Positions 50,100 to 59,338 of a stretch of DNA of 64,000 bases are shown here, piece by piece (the first letter of the stretch is position 1; every line of letters begins with the position of its first letter). The notes beneath the pieces are model-generated. The model did not search any database. It was not told the origin of the DNA and worked only from the letters and a program-made list of their open reading frames with translations. This DNA comes from Gammaproteobacteria bacterium (GTDB lineage: Bacteria > Pseudomonadota > Gammaproteobacteria > Pseudomonadales > Azotimanducaceae): contig JAPPND010000021.1 of assembly GCA_028818795.1 (NCBI GenBank), positions 1-64,000 on the forward strand. Direction: 5' to 3'. Made by a program: the position numbers and the translations under genes.

Positions 50100-51164
50100 A
50101 TGGCAAACATCACGAACCGTTGCGCCGGCGCACTCGTCGCCGCCGCACTTTGCATCTTTTCCCTGACGGCGTCCGCCAAGGACGACTACCGCATCGCGTG
50201 GAGCATCTACGTGGGCTGGATGCCCTGGGGCTACGCCCAGGAGTCCGGCATCGTCGACAAGTGGGCCGAGAAGTACGGCATCACCATCGAGGTGGTGCAG
50301 TTCAACGACTACATCGAGTCCATCAACCAGTACACGGCGGGCGCGTTCGACGGCTGCACCATGACCAACATGGACGCGTTGACGATCCCGGCCGCTGGCG
50401 GCGTCGACTCGACGGCGCTCATCGTGGGTGATTTCTCGAACGGCAACGACGGCATCGTCTTGAAGGGTGCCGACAAGACGCTGGCCGACATCCGGGGCCA
50501 GAACGTCAACCTGGTCGAGCTCTCGGTGTCCCACTACCTGCTGGCCCGGGCACTCGCGTCGGCCGACATGACAGAGCGTGATCTGACCGTCGTCAACACG
50601 TCGGATGCCGACATCGTCGCGGCGTTCTCGACGGATGACGTGACCTCGGTGGTGACCTGGAACCCATTGCTTGCCGAGATCACCGGCATGCCGGACGTGA
50701 GCCCGGTATTCGACTCGTCGATGATCCCGGGCGAGATCATCGACATGCTGGTGGTCAGCACCGAGGCGGCCGGGGACGAACGTCTTGGGAAGGCCCTGGT
50801 GGGCGCCTGGTACGAGACCATGGCGGCGATGTCCGCCGAAGGCTCCGAAGCGGACGCCGCTAAGACCCACATGGCCGTGGCCTCGGGAACCGACCTCGCC
50901 GGGTACAACGCGCAACTGGCGGCGACGCAGATGTTCTACACCGCCGAACCCGCTGTGGAGTTTGTTGGCTCGGCGGCGCTGCGCGAGACCATGGCGAACG
51001 TTGCAGCGTTCTCGTTCGAGCACGGGTTGCTCGGCGAAGGCGCTCCGGACGCCGGGTTCATCGGCATCGAACTTCCTGGTGGTGAGGTTCTCGGCTCCAA
51101 GACCAACGTCAAGCTGCGCTTCAGCGATCGCTACATGAAGCTGGCGGCCGACGGCGAAACGTAA
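50100..51164 (+). CDS. ABC transporter substrate-binding protein (guanidine operon)
   Basis: 354 residues from ATG 50100, with GGAGG five bases before it. The Sec signal peptide ends SASA-KDD. The mature part is a nitrate/taurine/urea-type (NMT1/OpuAC-like) periplasmic binding protein: IAWSIYVGWMPWGYAQESGIVDKWAEKYGI, GAFDGCTMTNMDAL, ALIVGDFSNGNDGIVLKG. First gene after the riboswitch; its likely ligand is guanidine or a related urea-like compound, inferred from context. Confidence 0.88.
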   Translation: MANITNRCAGALVAAALCIFSLTASAKDDYRIAWSIYVGWMPWGYAQESGIVDKWAEKYGITIEVVQFNDYIESINQYTAGAFDGCTMTNMDALTIPAAGGVDSTALIVGDFSNGNDGIVLKGADKTLADIRGQNVNLVELSVSHYLLARALASADMTERDLTVVNTSDADIVAAFSTDDVTSVVTWNPLLAEITGMPDVSPVFDSSMIPGEIIDMLVVSTEAAGDERLGKALVGAWYETMAAMSAEGSEADAAKTHMAVASGTDLAGYNAQLAATQMFYTAEPAVEFVGSAALRETMANVAAFSFEHGLLGEGAPDAGFIGIELPGGEVLGSKTNVKLRFSDRYMKLAADGET

Positions 51165-51197
51165 CGGCGAACCCAAAGACGGGAGACCAAGGGCGCC

Positions 51198-52004
51198 ATG
51201 CGCGTACTCAATCGCCGCCCCGGCAATGTCGGCGCGGTGGCAAGCGCCGCGATGCCGTTCGTATTGGCGCTCGTGGTCTACGTCGTTGCGTCCGGCGCGC
51301 GGCTCGCGGAGAACCCCGACGACAAGCTACTGCCGAGCCTCGTCACGATCGGCGATGCCATTGAGCGCCTTGCGTTCACGCCCGACCGGCGGACCGGCGA
51401 CTACGTTCTCTGGACCGATACCGCTGCAAGCCTCAAGCGGCTCCTGATCGGCGTTGGGATAGCGGCAGTCGTCGGCCTCGCGGTGGGTGTCCCCAACGGG
51501 CTGCTGCCATGGTTCGGCGGGTTCTGGTCGCCGTGGGTGCGCGCGATGTCGATGATCCCGCCGCTGGCGATCCTGCCGATCCTGTTCATCGTGTTCGGCA
51601 TCGGCGAGCTCGCCAAGGTGATGCTGATCGTGCTCGGCACGGCCCCGTTCCTGATGCGCGACATCGAGCAACGGGTCCGGGAACTGCCACGGGAGCAACT
51701 CGTCAAGGCGCAGACCCTGGACGGGACGACTTGGCAGATTGCCGTCCGCGTCGTGTTGCCGCAGGTCCTGCCGCGATTGGTGGACGGGGTGCGACTGTCC
51801 TTGGGCGGCGCTTGGCTGTTCCTCATCGCGGCGGAGGCCATCGCATCGACGGATGGTTTGGGCTACCGGATTTTCCTGGTGCGCCGGTATCTCTCGATGG
51901 ACGTGATCCTTCCCTACGTGGCGTGGATCACCCTGCTTGCCTTCCTGCTGGACTACGCGTTGCGTAGGCTGAACCGGCGCTGCTTCCCCTGGTACGGAGC
52001 GTGA
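51198..52004 (+). CDS. ABC transporter permease (guanidine operon)
   Basis: 268 residues with about six membrane helices. The BPD_transp_1 EAA-type loop is visible in REQLVKAQTLDGTTWQIAVRVVLPQVLPRLVDG, the segment that docks the ATPase. The first periplasmic loop is long (DRRTGDYVLWTDT). It lies between the binding protein and the ATPase (stop 52004, ATPase ATG/GTG 52006), completing a three-part importer. Confidence 0.9.
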   Translation: MRVLNRRPGNVGAVASAAMPFVLALVVYVVASGARLAENPDDKLLPSLVTIGDAIERLAFTPDRRTGDYVLWTDTAASLKRLLIGVGIAAVVGLAVGVPNGLLPWFGGFWSPWVRAMSMIPPLAILPILFIVFGIGELAKVMLIVLGTAPFLMRDIEQRVRELPREQLVKAQTLDGTTWQIAVRVVLPQVLPRLVDGVRLSLGGAWLFLIAAEAIASTDGLGYRIFLVRRYLSMDVILPYVAWITLLAFLLDYALRRLNRRCFPWYGA

Positions 52005-52005
52005 C

Positions 52006-52782
52006 GTGAGCCTCATCGACGTCCGAGGTGTGTGGAAGCGCTACTCCGGCAAGACCGTGCTGGAGAATGTTCGTCTCAAGGCCGACGAGCACGAGTTCGT
52101 GACCATCGTTGGCGCTTCCGGCTGCGGCAAGACCACCTTCCTGCGCATGCTGCTCGGCGAAGTCGAGCCCTGCCAGGGCGTGATCGAGATCGGCGGGAAG
52201 CGGCTTGTCCCGGAACCCCGGGCGGACCGTGGCGTCGTGTTCCAGCGCTACTCGGTGTTTCCGCACCTGACCGTGCTCGGCAACGTGCTGCTGGGCCTGG
52301 AGTTCGCGGAATCCCGGTTGCTCGGGCGGACGTTCGGCCGGCGGCGGACCCGGAACGTGGAACGCGCGGAGGCGATGCTCGACCGGGTGGGGTTGCTCAC
52401 GTCCGCGACAAGCTACCCATCGGAACTCTCGGGCGGCATGCAGCAGCGCCTGGCGCTGGCGCAGACCTTGATCACCGAACCTAGCATCCTGCTGCTCGAC
52501 GAACCGTTCGGCGCCCTCGACCCCGGGATCCGGGCGGACATGCATGACCTGGTGCGCGAACTGCATCGAGAGCTGGGCCTCACGGTGTTCATGATCACCC
52601 ACGACATCTCCGAAGGCTTCAGCTTGGGTTCGCGCCTGCTCGTGTTCGACAAGCCGCGCCTAGACCCGCACGAGCCCGACCTTTACGGCGCCACGATCAC
52701 CTTCGATCTGCCCGTGCGCGAGAGCCCGGACGTCGAGTCCGTCGTGGACGACCTAAACGTCAAGAACGGAGTGCGAACGTGA
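52006..52782 (+). CDS. ABC transporter ATP-binding protein (guanidine operon)
   Basis: 258 residues. Walker A is GASGCGKTT, the Q-loop VVFQRYSVFPHLTVLGNV, signature LSGGMQQRLALAQ, Walker B ILLLDEPFGALD and the His switch in MITHDIS. It follows the nitrate/taurine transporter ATPase pattern. Its stop overlaps the next gene start (GTGA), so the cassette is one transcript with translational coupling. Confidence 0.93.
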   Translation: MSLIDVRGVWKRYSGKTVLENVRLKADEHEFVTIVGASGCGKTTFLRMLLGEVEPCQGVIEIGGKRLVPEPRADRGVVFQRYSVFPHLTVLGNVLLGLEFAESRLLGRTFGRRRTRNVERAEAMLDRVGLLTSATSYPSELSGGMQQRLALAQTLITEPSILLLDEPFGALDPGIRADMHDLVRELHRELGLTVFMITHDISEGFSLGSRLLVFDKPRLDPHEPDLYGATITFDLPVRESPDVESVVDDLNVKNGVRT

Positions 52783-53564
52783 ATGGGACACCCACCTTCA
52801 AGGGGACACCCATCCGGAAAGGGACATCCACCCCGAAAGGGACACCCGCCGACAACGTCATCTACGAGGACGTGCTCCCCGGCGGTAGCCACTGGTCGTT
52901 CACCGTCAATGCCGGCGTCAAGCTGCGCTTGATCGATGTAGAGGGCGGCGGCAACGCTGCCATGCTCGCCTACAACCCGGCCAACCCGTTGGAACGCCTG
53001 AACCTACCCGACACGCTGAAGTGCCAACACACCTTCCGGCTGACCAGCGGGCACTGCCTCTACTCCGACATGGGCCGGATCTTCTGCTCCATCGTCGAGG
53101 ACGACCTCGGCTGGCACGACGCTGCCAGCGGCACCTGCAATGCCGAGTCGGTGCATCGCAAGTGGGGCGCGCTTTCCTACCAGGAAGCCCGCAACGACTA
53201 TCACACGAACGGCCGCGACTGCTTCCTGGTGGAACTCGGCAAATACGGCCTCGGTCGGCGCGATTTCGCGGCCAACGTGAACTGGTTTTCCCGTGTGGAC
53301 GCCGCGGCCGACGGCACGATGTCCTTTGTCTCCGACCACTCCGTCCCGGGTGCCGGCGTGACGCTGCGCTTCGAGATGCCGACCCTCGTGGTGCTGCACA
53401 CCTGTCCGCATCCCCTGAACCCATCACCCGAGTACCCCCGCCGCCCGATCGGCTACCAGCTGAGTGTGGCGGACGAGGTGGCGGAGGACGATCCATGCCG
53501 CGTCTCCCGGGAGGAGAACGGACGCGGCTTCATGAACAACCACCTCTACGCCCTGGGGGCATGA
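52779..53564 (+). CDS. Urea-carboxylase-associated protein 1 (DUF1989; carboxyguanidine deiminase subunit)
   Basis: 261 residues from GTG 52779. The conserved DUF1989 part starts near residue 27 (VIYEDVLPGGSHWSFTVNAGVKLRLIDVEGGGNAAMLAYNP) and has the metal-binding Cys/His set seen in the family (KCQHTFRLTSGHCLYSDMGR, GWHDAASGTCNA). The pair UAAP1/UAAP2 forms the carboxyguanidine deiminase that converts carboxyguanidine to allophanate. Residues 2-25 are unusual: four 6-residue repeats (GTPTFK, GTPIRK, GTSTPK, GTPADN) encoded by an 18-bp tandem repeat. An ancestral start further in cannot be excluded. Confidence 0.9.
   Translation: MNGTPTFKGTPIRKGTSTPKGTPADNVIYEDVLPGGSHWSFTVNAGVKLRLIDVEGGGNAAMLAYNPANPLERLNLPDTLKCQHTFRLTSGHCLYSDMGRIFCSIVEDDLGWHDAASGTCNAESVHRKWGALSYQEARNDYHTNGRDCFLVELGKYGLGRRDFAANVNWFSRVDAAADGTMSFVSDHSVPGAGVTLRFEMPTLVVLHTCPHPLNPSPEYPRRPIGYQLSVADEVAEDDPCRVSREENGRGFMNNHLYALGA
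52785..52856. repeat. 18-bp tandem repeat at the start of the UAAP1 gene
   Basis: Four units begin at 52785, 52803, 52821 and 52839, each GGGACAYCC-led, an exact 18-base period that keeps the frame. The unit core GGGACACCCAC equals the REP-like motif at 14381 next to the broken RAYT gene. Confidence 0.85.
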
Positions 53565-54214
53565 CGATGCTGAAGGAAAGCACACTGACGGTGGATCAGG
53601 CCGCGTGGACTGTGACAGTGCCGGCCGGCGACTACTGGATCGGGACACTCGGCGCCGGCGATGCGTTCCGCATCACGGACTTGAAGGGCAACCAGGCCGT
53701 CGACACCTTGTTCTTCAACGCCGAGAACCCCCACGAACGCTACAGCGCCGTCGACACGATCCGCGAACAGGGAAATCTCTATCTCACCAGCGGCACTACG
53801 CTCCTGTCCGACGACGGCAACGACATGCTCGAGATCATCGCGGATACCTGCGGCCGCCACGACACCCTGGGCGGCGCCTGCGCGGGGGAAAGCAACACGG
53901 TGCGCTACGCGTTGGAGAAGAAGACCATGCACTCCTGTCGCGACAGTTGGCTTCTGGCCGTCAACACCCACGAGCAATGGGGACTCACCAAGCGCGATAT
54001 CACACACAACATCAATTTCTTCATGAACGTGCCGGTCACGCCCGAGGGCGGCCTCACCTTCGAGGACGGTATCAGCGCGCCCGGGAAGTACGTCGAACTG
54101 CTTGCCAAAATGGACATCCTGGTTCTGATCTCCAACTGCCCGCAGCTCAACAATCCCTGCAACGGCTTCAACCCCACGCCGATCGCATTGTCGTCGTGGC
54201 GAGGCGTCGGCTAG
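53561..54214 (+). CDS. Urea-carboxylase-associated protein 2 (DUF1989; carboxyguanidine deiminase subunit)
   Basis: 217 residues from ATG 53561, overlapping the UAAP1 stop. Second DUF1989 protein: AGDYWIGTLGAGDAFRITDLKGNQAVDTLFFN, TSGTTLLSDDGNDMLEIIADTCGRHDTLGGACAGESN carries the conserved Cys/His residues, and LISNCPQLNNPCNGFNPTPI is the family tail. It works as a complex with UAAP1 and directly precedes the carboxylase that makes its substrate. Confidence 0.92.
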   Translation: MTMLKESTLTVDQAAWTVTVPAGDYWIGTLGAGDAFRITDLKGNQAVDTLFFNAENPHERYSAVDTIREQGNLYLTSGTTLLSDDGNDMLEIIADTCGRHDTLGGACAGESNTVRYALEKKTMHSCRDSWLLAVNTHEQWGLTKRDITHNINFFMNVPVTPEGGLTFEDGISAPGKYVELLAKMDILVLISNCPQLNNPCNGFNPTPIALSSWRGVG

Positions 54215-54220
54215 CCGGTT

Positions 54221-57200
54221 GTGTTTGACAAGGTTCTCATCGCCAACCGCGGCGAGATCGCGGTGCGCATCGCTCGGACCCTCGACGCGATGGGAATCGA
54301 CAGCGTGGCCGTCTACGCCGAGGCGGACCGGGACTCGCTGCACGTCGACGTGGCGGGCGAGGCGTGTTCCCTCGGCCCCGGAGGCGTTTCCGAGACATAC
54401 CTCGACATCGACAAGCTGCTTGGGATCGTGGCCGAAAGCGGGGCGGAGGCCGTTCATCCGGGTTACGGCTTCCTGAGCGAGAACCCGCAGTTCGCCACGG
54501 CGCTCGAGACCAGGGGAATCGCCTTCATCGGCCCGCGAGCCGAGCACCTGAAGTGCTTCGGGCTGAAGCACGAGGCGCGCGCGCTCGCCGAAGCGGCCGG
54601 GGTTTCCCTGCTGCCGGGAAGTGGCGTGCTCGCGAACGCGGCCGACGCGCTAACGGCGGCCGAGTCGATCGGCTATCCGGTCATGTTGAAGAGCTCGGCA
54701 GGGGGCGGCGGCATCGGCATGCACCGCTGCGACGACGCCGGAGAACTCGAGCAGCGCTTCGAAGCCGTCGAGCGGCTTGCGAAATCGCAGTTCGGGGATG
54801 CGCGGCTCTTCGTGGAACGCTGTCTCGCCAGGCCGCGCCACGTGGAAGTGCAGGCGGTCGGAGACGGCGCGGGCAACGTCGCGATTCTCGGCGACCGCGA
54901 CTGCTCGCTGCAGCGCCGCCACCAGAAAGTCGTGGAGGAATGCCCCGCGCCCAATCTGCCAGACGCCGTGCGAGCGCGCCTGCACGCCGAAGCGCGAGCG
55001 TTGCTGGCTTCGGTGGACTACTTGAACGCCGGGACGGTGGAGTTCCTCTACGACCCCGACCGCGAGGCGGCGGCGTTCCTCGAAGTGAACACCCGATTGC
55101 AGGTCGAACACGGCGTTACCGAGTCGGTCTACGGGATCGACCTGGTTCGATGGATGATCGAGTTGGCTGCCGGCGAACTGCCGCCGCTCGACGGATTGGT
55201 CGCGGACCTCGTCCCCACGGGATGTGCGATCGAAGCTCGCTTGTGCGCGGAAGATCCCAAGCACGGGTTTCGTCCGACCCCGGGAACGGTCTCCGTGGTC
55301 CGGTTCCCCGAACGGGATGGCACGCGTGTCGACACCTGGCTCCGCGACGGCACCGAGATTCCGCCGTTCTACGATTCGCTTCTCGCCAAGGTGATCGCCG
55401 CCGCGCCGACAAGGGAAGCCGCCCGCCGCGCCTTGGTGGGTGTCCTGTCCGAGACCGTCGTGCACGGCGTTGAAACGAATCGCCAATACCTCGCCGATGC
55501 CGTGGCAAGCGAGGCGTTCGTCGCGGCACGACACGACACCACCACGCTTGCGGCGTTGCGGTATCGACCGTCGACTTTGGAGGTCGTCGACGGCGGCGCA
55601 CACACGACGGTGCAGGCGTATCCGGGCCGCCTGGGATACTGGTCCGTGGGCGTGCCGCCGTCGGGGCCGATGGACGACGTCTCGTTTCGCCTTGGCAATC
55701 GACTGCTCGGCAACGCCGAGGGCGCGGCCGGTCTCGAGATCACAGTGCTAGGCCCGACCCTGGAGTTCGGCATCGACGCCGAGGCGCTCCTCGCCGGCGC
55801 GTGCGAAGCAGCGCTCGACCGCCGTGGCGACATCACGCCGGTCGCACCGTGGCAGCGCATCCCGGTGATGGCAGGGGACGTGGTGCGCCTCGGCCGAGTC
55901 ACTGAAGGCGTTCGCGCCTATCTGCTGATCGCCGGCGGTCTGGACGTGCCGGAGGTCTTTGGTTCCGCCGCGACCTTCACGTTGGGCGGCATCGGGGGCC
56001 TGAACGGGCGACCGCTGGCTTCGGGCGACGTGCTGCGCATCGCGTCGGCACGTTGGTCCTCGACCGCGAGGGACGCCCCGGCCCACGGCCCGAGACCGAC
56101 GGCCCGCCATGTATTGCGCGTCACCATGGGTCCGCACTGCACCGACGACTTCATCACGCCCGCGGGCATCCGGGAGTTTCTGGACGCCGAGTGGACCGTT
56201 CACTACCACTCCAGTCGAACGGGAGTGCGCCTGGTTGGTCCCCGTCCGAGCTGGGCTAGGGCCGATGGCGGCGAAGCCGGTCTGCACCCGTCCAACATCC
56301 ACGACAACGCCTACGCCTTCGGCACCATCGACTTGACCGGCGACATGCCGGTCATCCTCGGTCCCGACGGCCCGAGCCTCGGCGGGTTCGTGTGTCCGGC
56401 GACGGTCATCGAAGCCGACCGCTGGAAACTCGGCCAACTTGCAGCCGGCGAGAGGGTGCGCCTCAGCGCCGTGACGGAAGCCGAAGCCCGACGCGTTGGC
56501 AAGATCCAGAACGACGCCATCGCTAGCGGTGACACCTCGGTGCTTGGAAAGCGGCTGTCCCCGAATCACCGGCTCGAGTCCGCGACCGTCGCCGAAGTCG
56601 ACGACATCCGTGTTCGCCGCGCCGCCCAGGACGCCCTGCTCGTCGAGTTCGGCCCCAACGTCCTCGACATCGAGCTACGGCTTCGCGTTCATGCCTTCGA
56701 AGCCGGCATTGCCGAAGAGTCGGTGGACGGCATCCTCGAGACGACGCCGGGCATCCGTTCGCTGCTCGTTCGTTTCGATTGGCGACGGTTCAACGCCGCC
56801 GGCATCGTCGCGCGTCTTGGTCCGTTGTTGCACGCTGCGCTTGGCGTGTCGGAACCCCGTGTCGAGTCCCGCGTTGTCCATCTGCCGCTTTCCTGGGACG
56901 ACCCCGCTTGCCGGAAGGCGGTGGACCGCTACCAACGCTCGGTCCGCGCGGACGCGCCGTGGTGCCCGGACAACATCGAGTTCATTCGCCGCATCAACGG
57001 CATGGCCGATCGCCAAGCTGTCAAGGACATCGTCCTGTCGGCGGAGTACCTGGTCATGGGATTGGGCGACGTGTACCTGGGCGCGCCGGTGGCGACCCCC
57101 GTCGATCCCCGGCATCGCCTGGTGACCACGAAGTACAACCCGGCACGCACCTGGACGGCGGAGAACTCGGTTGGAATCGGCGGCGCGTATCTCTGCATCT

Positions 57201-57826
57201 ACGGCATGGAAGGGCCCGGCGGATACCAGTTCGTCGGCCGCACCCTGCAGGTCTGGAACCGGCGCCGGCGCGGGTCCGCTTTCGACGAGCACTGGCTGCT
57301 GCGCCCGTTCGACCGCATCCGCTTCCATGAAGTCGACGCCGAACAACTCGCCGAGATGCGCGAGGCGTTCCCGCGCGGCGCCCTCGACATCGACATCGAG
57401 CCGGGGTTATTCGACCACCGGCGGCACCGGGCATTCCTGGACGACCATCGTGCCGCGATCGAGGACTTCGAACGGCGACGGAAACGGGCCTTCGGCCGGG
57501 AACTCGACGATTGGCGGGCGCGCGGATTGATGACCCTCGACCACGCCGACGGAGACATGGCGATCCCCGACGGTACCGAGGCGAACGGTGATCGGGCGGT
57601 CTTCGTCGCGAGCCCCTTGTCGGGGTCGATCTGGTCCGTGTCCGTGAAGTCGGGCCAGCGCGTCGAAGCGGGCGACGTGCTGTTCGTCGTCGAGTCGATG
57701 AAGGCCGAATTCGAGGTCAGGGCCGAACAGCGCGGCGTCATCGGCGACGTACTCGTACACAAGGGCCAGACCGTGCGGGCGGGCCAGCCGCTCGCATGGA
57801 ACGAACGCGAACGGGAGTGCAAGTGA
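54221..57826 (+). CDS. Urea/guanidine carboxylase (biotin-dependent)
   Basis: 1201 residues from GTG 54221. Domains in order: biotin carboxylase (about 1-450; VLIANRGEIAVRIART, HPGYGFLSEN, ATP-grasp KSSAGGGGIGM, EVNTRLQVEHGVTE), the KipA/AHS2 carboxyltransferase half (about 465-790; YPGRLGYWSVGVPPSGPMDD), the KipI/AHS1 half (about 795-1000) and a C-terminal biotin carrier domain with biotinyl Lys1161 in ESMKAEFEV. The common motif is MKM; here it is MKA. The riboswitch and UAAP pair point to guanidine as the real substrate, since most such linked enzymes prefer guanidine over urea. Confidence 0.93.
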   Translation: MFDKVLIANRGEIAVRIARTLDAMGIDSVAVYAEADRDSLHVDVAGEACSLGPGGVSETYLDIDKLLGIVAESGAEAVHPGYGFLSENPQFATALETRGIAFIGPRAEHLKCFGLKHEARALAEAAGVSLLPGSGVLANAADALTAAESIGYPVMLKSSAGGGGIGMHRCDDAGELEQRFEAVERLAKSQFGDARLFVERCLARPRHVEVQAVGDGAGNVAILGDRDCSLQRRHQKVVEECPAPNLPDAVRARLHAEARALLASVDYLNAGTVEFLYDPDREAAAFLEVNTRLQVEHGVTESVYGIDLVRWMIELAAGELPPLDGLVADLVPTGCAIEARLCAEDPKHGFRPTPGTVSVVRFPERDGTRVDTWLRDGTEIPPFYDSLLAKVIAAAPTREAARRALVGVLSETVVHGVETNRQYLADAVASEAFVAARHDTTTLAALRYRPSTLEVVDGGAHTTVQAYPGRLGYWSVGVPPSGPMDDVSFRLGNRLLGNAEGAAGLEITVLGPTLEFGIDAEALLAGACEAALDRRGDITPVAPWQRIPVMAGDVVRLGRVTEGVRAYLLIAGGLDVPEVFGSAATFTLGGIGGLNGRPLASGDVLRIASARWSSTARDAPAHGPRPTARHVLRVTMGPHCTDDFITPAGIREFLDAEWTVHYHSSRTGVRLVGPRPSWARADGGEAGLHPSNIHDNAYAFGTIDLTGDMPVILGPDGPSLGGFVCPATVIEADRWKLGQLAAGERVRLSAVTEAEARRVGKIQNDAIASGDTSVLGKRLSPNHRLESATVAEVDDIRVRRAAQDALLVEFGPNVLDIELRLRVHAFEAGIAEESVDGILETTPGIRSLLVRFDWRRFNAAGIVARLGPLLHAALGVSEPRVESRVVHLPLSWDDPACRKAVDRYQRSVRADAPWCPDNIEFIRRINGMADRQAVKDIVLSAEYLVMGLGDVYLGAPVATPVDPRHRLVTTKYNPARTWTAENSVGIGGAYLCIYGMEGPGGYQFVGRTLQVWNRRRRGSAFDEHWLLRPFDRIRFHEVDAEQLAEMREAFPRGALDIDIEPGLFDHRRHRAFLDDHRAAIEDFERRRKRAFGRELDDWRARGLMTLDHADGDMAIPDGTEANGDRAVFVASPLSGSIWSVSVKSGQRVEAGDVLFVVESMKAEFEVRAEQRGVIGDVLVHKGQTVRAGQPLAWNERERECK

Positions 57827-57932
57827 CCGGACTCGGTCGTTCCATGCGGGGCCGGTGTGGCTGGGCCGGAGGCGAACCGGCGCAAAGCGAAGCGAAGCGC
57901 CGGGCCGGCTTTGGGGCGCTCGCGTCCGCCGC

Positions 57933-59258
57933 ATGACGGTACCGGCGACCCTTGCCGAACTGCGCGCGGCGTACCTGTCGGGTCGCCTTCACCCGTCGGA
58001 CGTAGTGGCGGAACTCCTTGCCCGGGCGTCTCGGACAGAGGACCACGCCGTGTGGATCCACCGGCTTGGCGAATCCCGGCTCGCCCCCTATGTCGACCGC
58101 CTGGCGGGGCTCGAGATCGAGGGCGCGCCGCTTTGGGGCGCGCCGTTCGCGATCAAGGACAACATCGACCTGGCCGGGGTTCCGACGACCGCCGGCTGTC
58201 CGGGATTCGCCTACACGCCAGAACGTTCGGCGACGGTGGTGGAGCGGCTCATCGGTGCCGGTGCGATCCCCCTCGGCAAGACCAACATGGATCAGTTCGC
58301 CACCGGCCTAGTGGGAACCCGGTCGCCCTACGGTGCCGTGCGCAACGCCGTTTGCGCGAACTACATCGCCGGTGGCAGCAGCAGTGGTTCGGCGGTCGCG
58401 GTCAAGCTCGGATTGGCTTCGTTTGCGCTCGGCACCGACACGGCGGGCTCCGGCCGGATACCGGCGGCGTTCAACGATCTGGTGGGGTTCAAGCCGACAC
58501 GGGGCGCTTGGTCCACGCGTGGCGTCGTGCCGGCCTGTCGCACCCTGGACTGCGTGTCAGTCTTCACGCGCTGCGTGGCGGACGCCCGCGCGGTGGCCAA
58601 GGTGGCAGGCGCGTTCGATGCGAAGGAACCGTTCTCGCGGCATGTGCCGCAGAAGGACTTCGACCCGGCGAATGCCCGTTTCGGCTGCTTCGACCCGGCA
58701 ACGCTGCCCGATGTCGACGAGGGGTTCCGGCATCGCTACGCGGACTTCCTTGCGGCATTGCCGGTTCGCCCGCAGCACATCGAGGCGACGCCTTTCCTCG
58801 CCGCCGGCGAATTGCTCTACGACGGCCCGTGGCTAGCCGAACGCTACGCCGCGGTCGGCGCTTTTCTGGAAGCGAACCCGGAAGCCGTGCATCCGGTCAC
58901 GCGCACCGTGGTTGCGCGCGGGAAAGAGCCGAGTGCCGTGGACTTGTTCCGTGCCCAATACCGCTTGGCCGCGTTAAGACGCAAGGTCGAAGAGATATTT
59001 GCGGACATTGATGTTTTGGTCCTGCCCACGGCGCCCAAGGTGTATTCGCGGCAGGAGGTTGAACGGGATCCGTTGGGCACCAATACGAAACTCGGCACGT
59101 TCACCAATTTCGTGAACCTTCTCGATTTTTGCGCCATAGCGATTCCGGCGGGTTCAACACGGGCGGGACTGCCGTTCGGTGTCACCTTGGCAAGCCCTGC
59201 CGGCTTCGATTTCGCGCTCTTGAACACGGCCGGTCGCCTGCTCGGCGGACCCGTGTAG
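57933..59258 (+). CDS. atzF: Allophanate hydrolase, amidase domain only
   Basis: 441 residues from ATG 57933; a frame from 57855 adds non-conserved residues. An amidase-signature enzyme with catalytic Lys in FAIKDNID and Ser-cisSer-Lys region GGSSSGSAVAV, GTDTAGSGRIPAAFN. It splits allophanate into ammonia and CO2. Full-size AtzF has a second C-terminal domain of about 150 residues that makes or consumes the dicarboxamine intermediate; it is absent here, although amidase-only forms exist. The stop TAG (59256-59258) falls inside a REP element, so the end may have been set by an insertion. Confidence 0.88.
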   Translation: MTVPATLAELRAAYLSGRLHPSDVVAELLARASRTEDHAVWIHRLGESRLAPYVDRLAGLEIEGAPLWGAPFAIKDNIDLAGVPTTAGCPGFAYTPERSATVVERLIGAGAIPLGKTNMDQFATGLVGTRSPYGAVRNAVCANYIAGGSSSGSAVAVKLGLASFALGTDTAGSGRIPAAFNDLVGFKPTRGAWSTRGVVPACRTLDCVSVFTRCVADARAVAKVAGAFDAKEPFSRHVPQKDFDPANARFGCFDPATLPDVDEGFRHRYADFLAALPVRPQHIEATPFLAAGELLYDGPWLAERYAAVGAFLEANPEAVHPVTRTVVARGKEPSAVDLFRAQYRLAALRRKVEEIFADIDVLVLPTAPKVYSRQEVERDPLGTNTKLGTFTNFVNLLDFCAIAIPAGSTRAGLPFGVTLASPAGFDFALLNTAGRLLGGPV

Positions 59259-59280
59259 GGGACGCCCTTGCGGCGTCCCG
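59255..59280. repeat. REP element that contains the stop codon of atzF
   Basis: GTAGGGG-type leader (here GTGTAGGGG) and perfect hairpin GGGACGCC-CTTGC-GGCGTCCC. The gene's TAG is the TAG of TGTAGGGG. Confidence 0.75.
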
Positions 59281-59338
59281 AGCCGCCCGAACTAGGGCCG
59301 TTCCCCACGCGAACACGCCTCGTCCCAACGTTGCCCAC

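Noticed and set aside
50100..57826. A plain urea-utilisation operon (urea carboxylase)
   Set aside because: The guanidine-I aptamer plus both DUF1989 deiminase proteins fit guanidine better; urea use as a side activity cannot be excluded.
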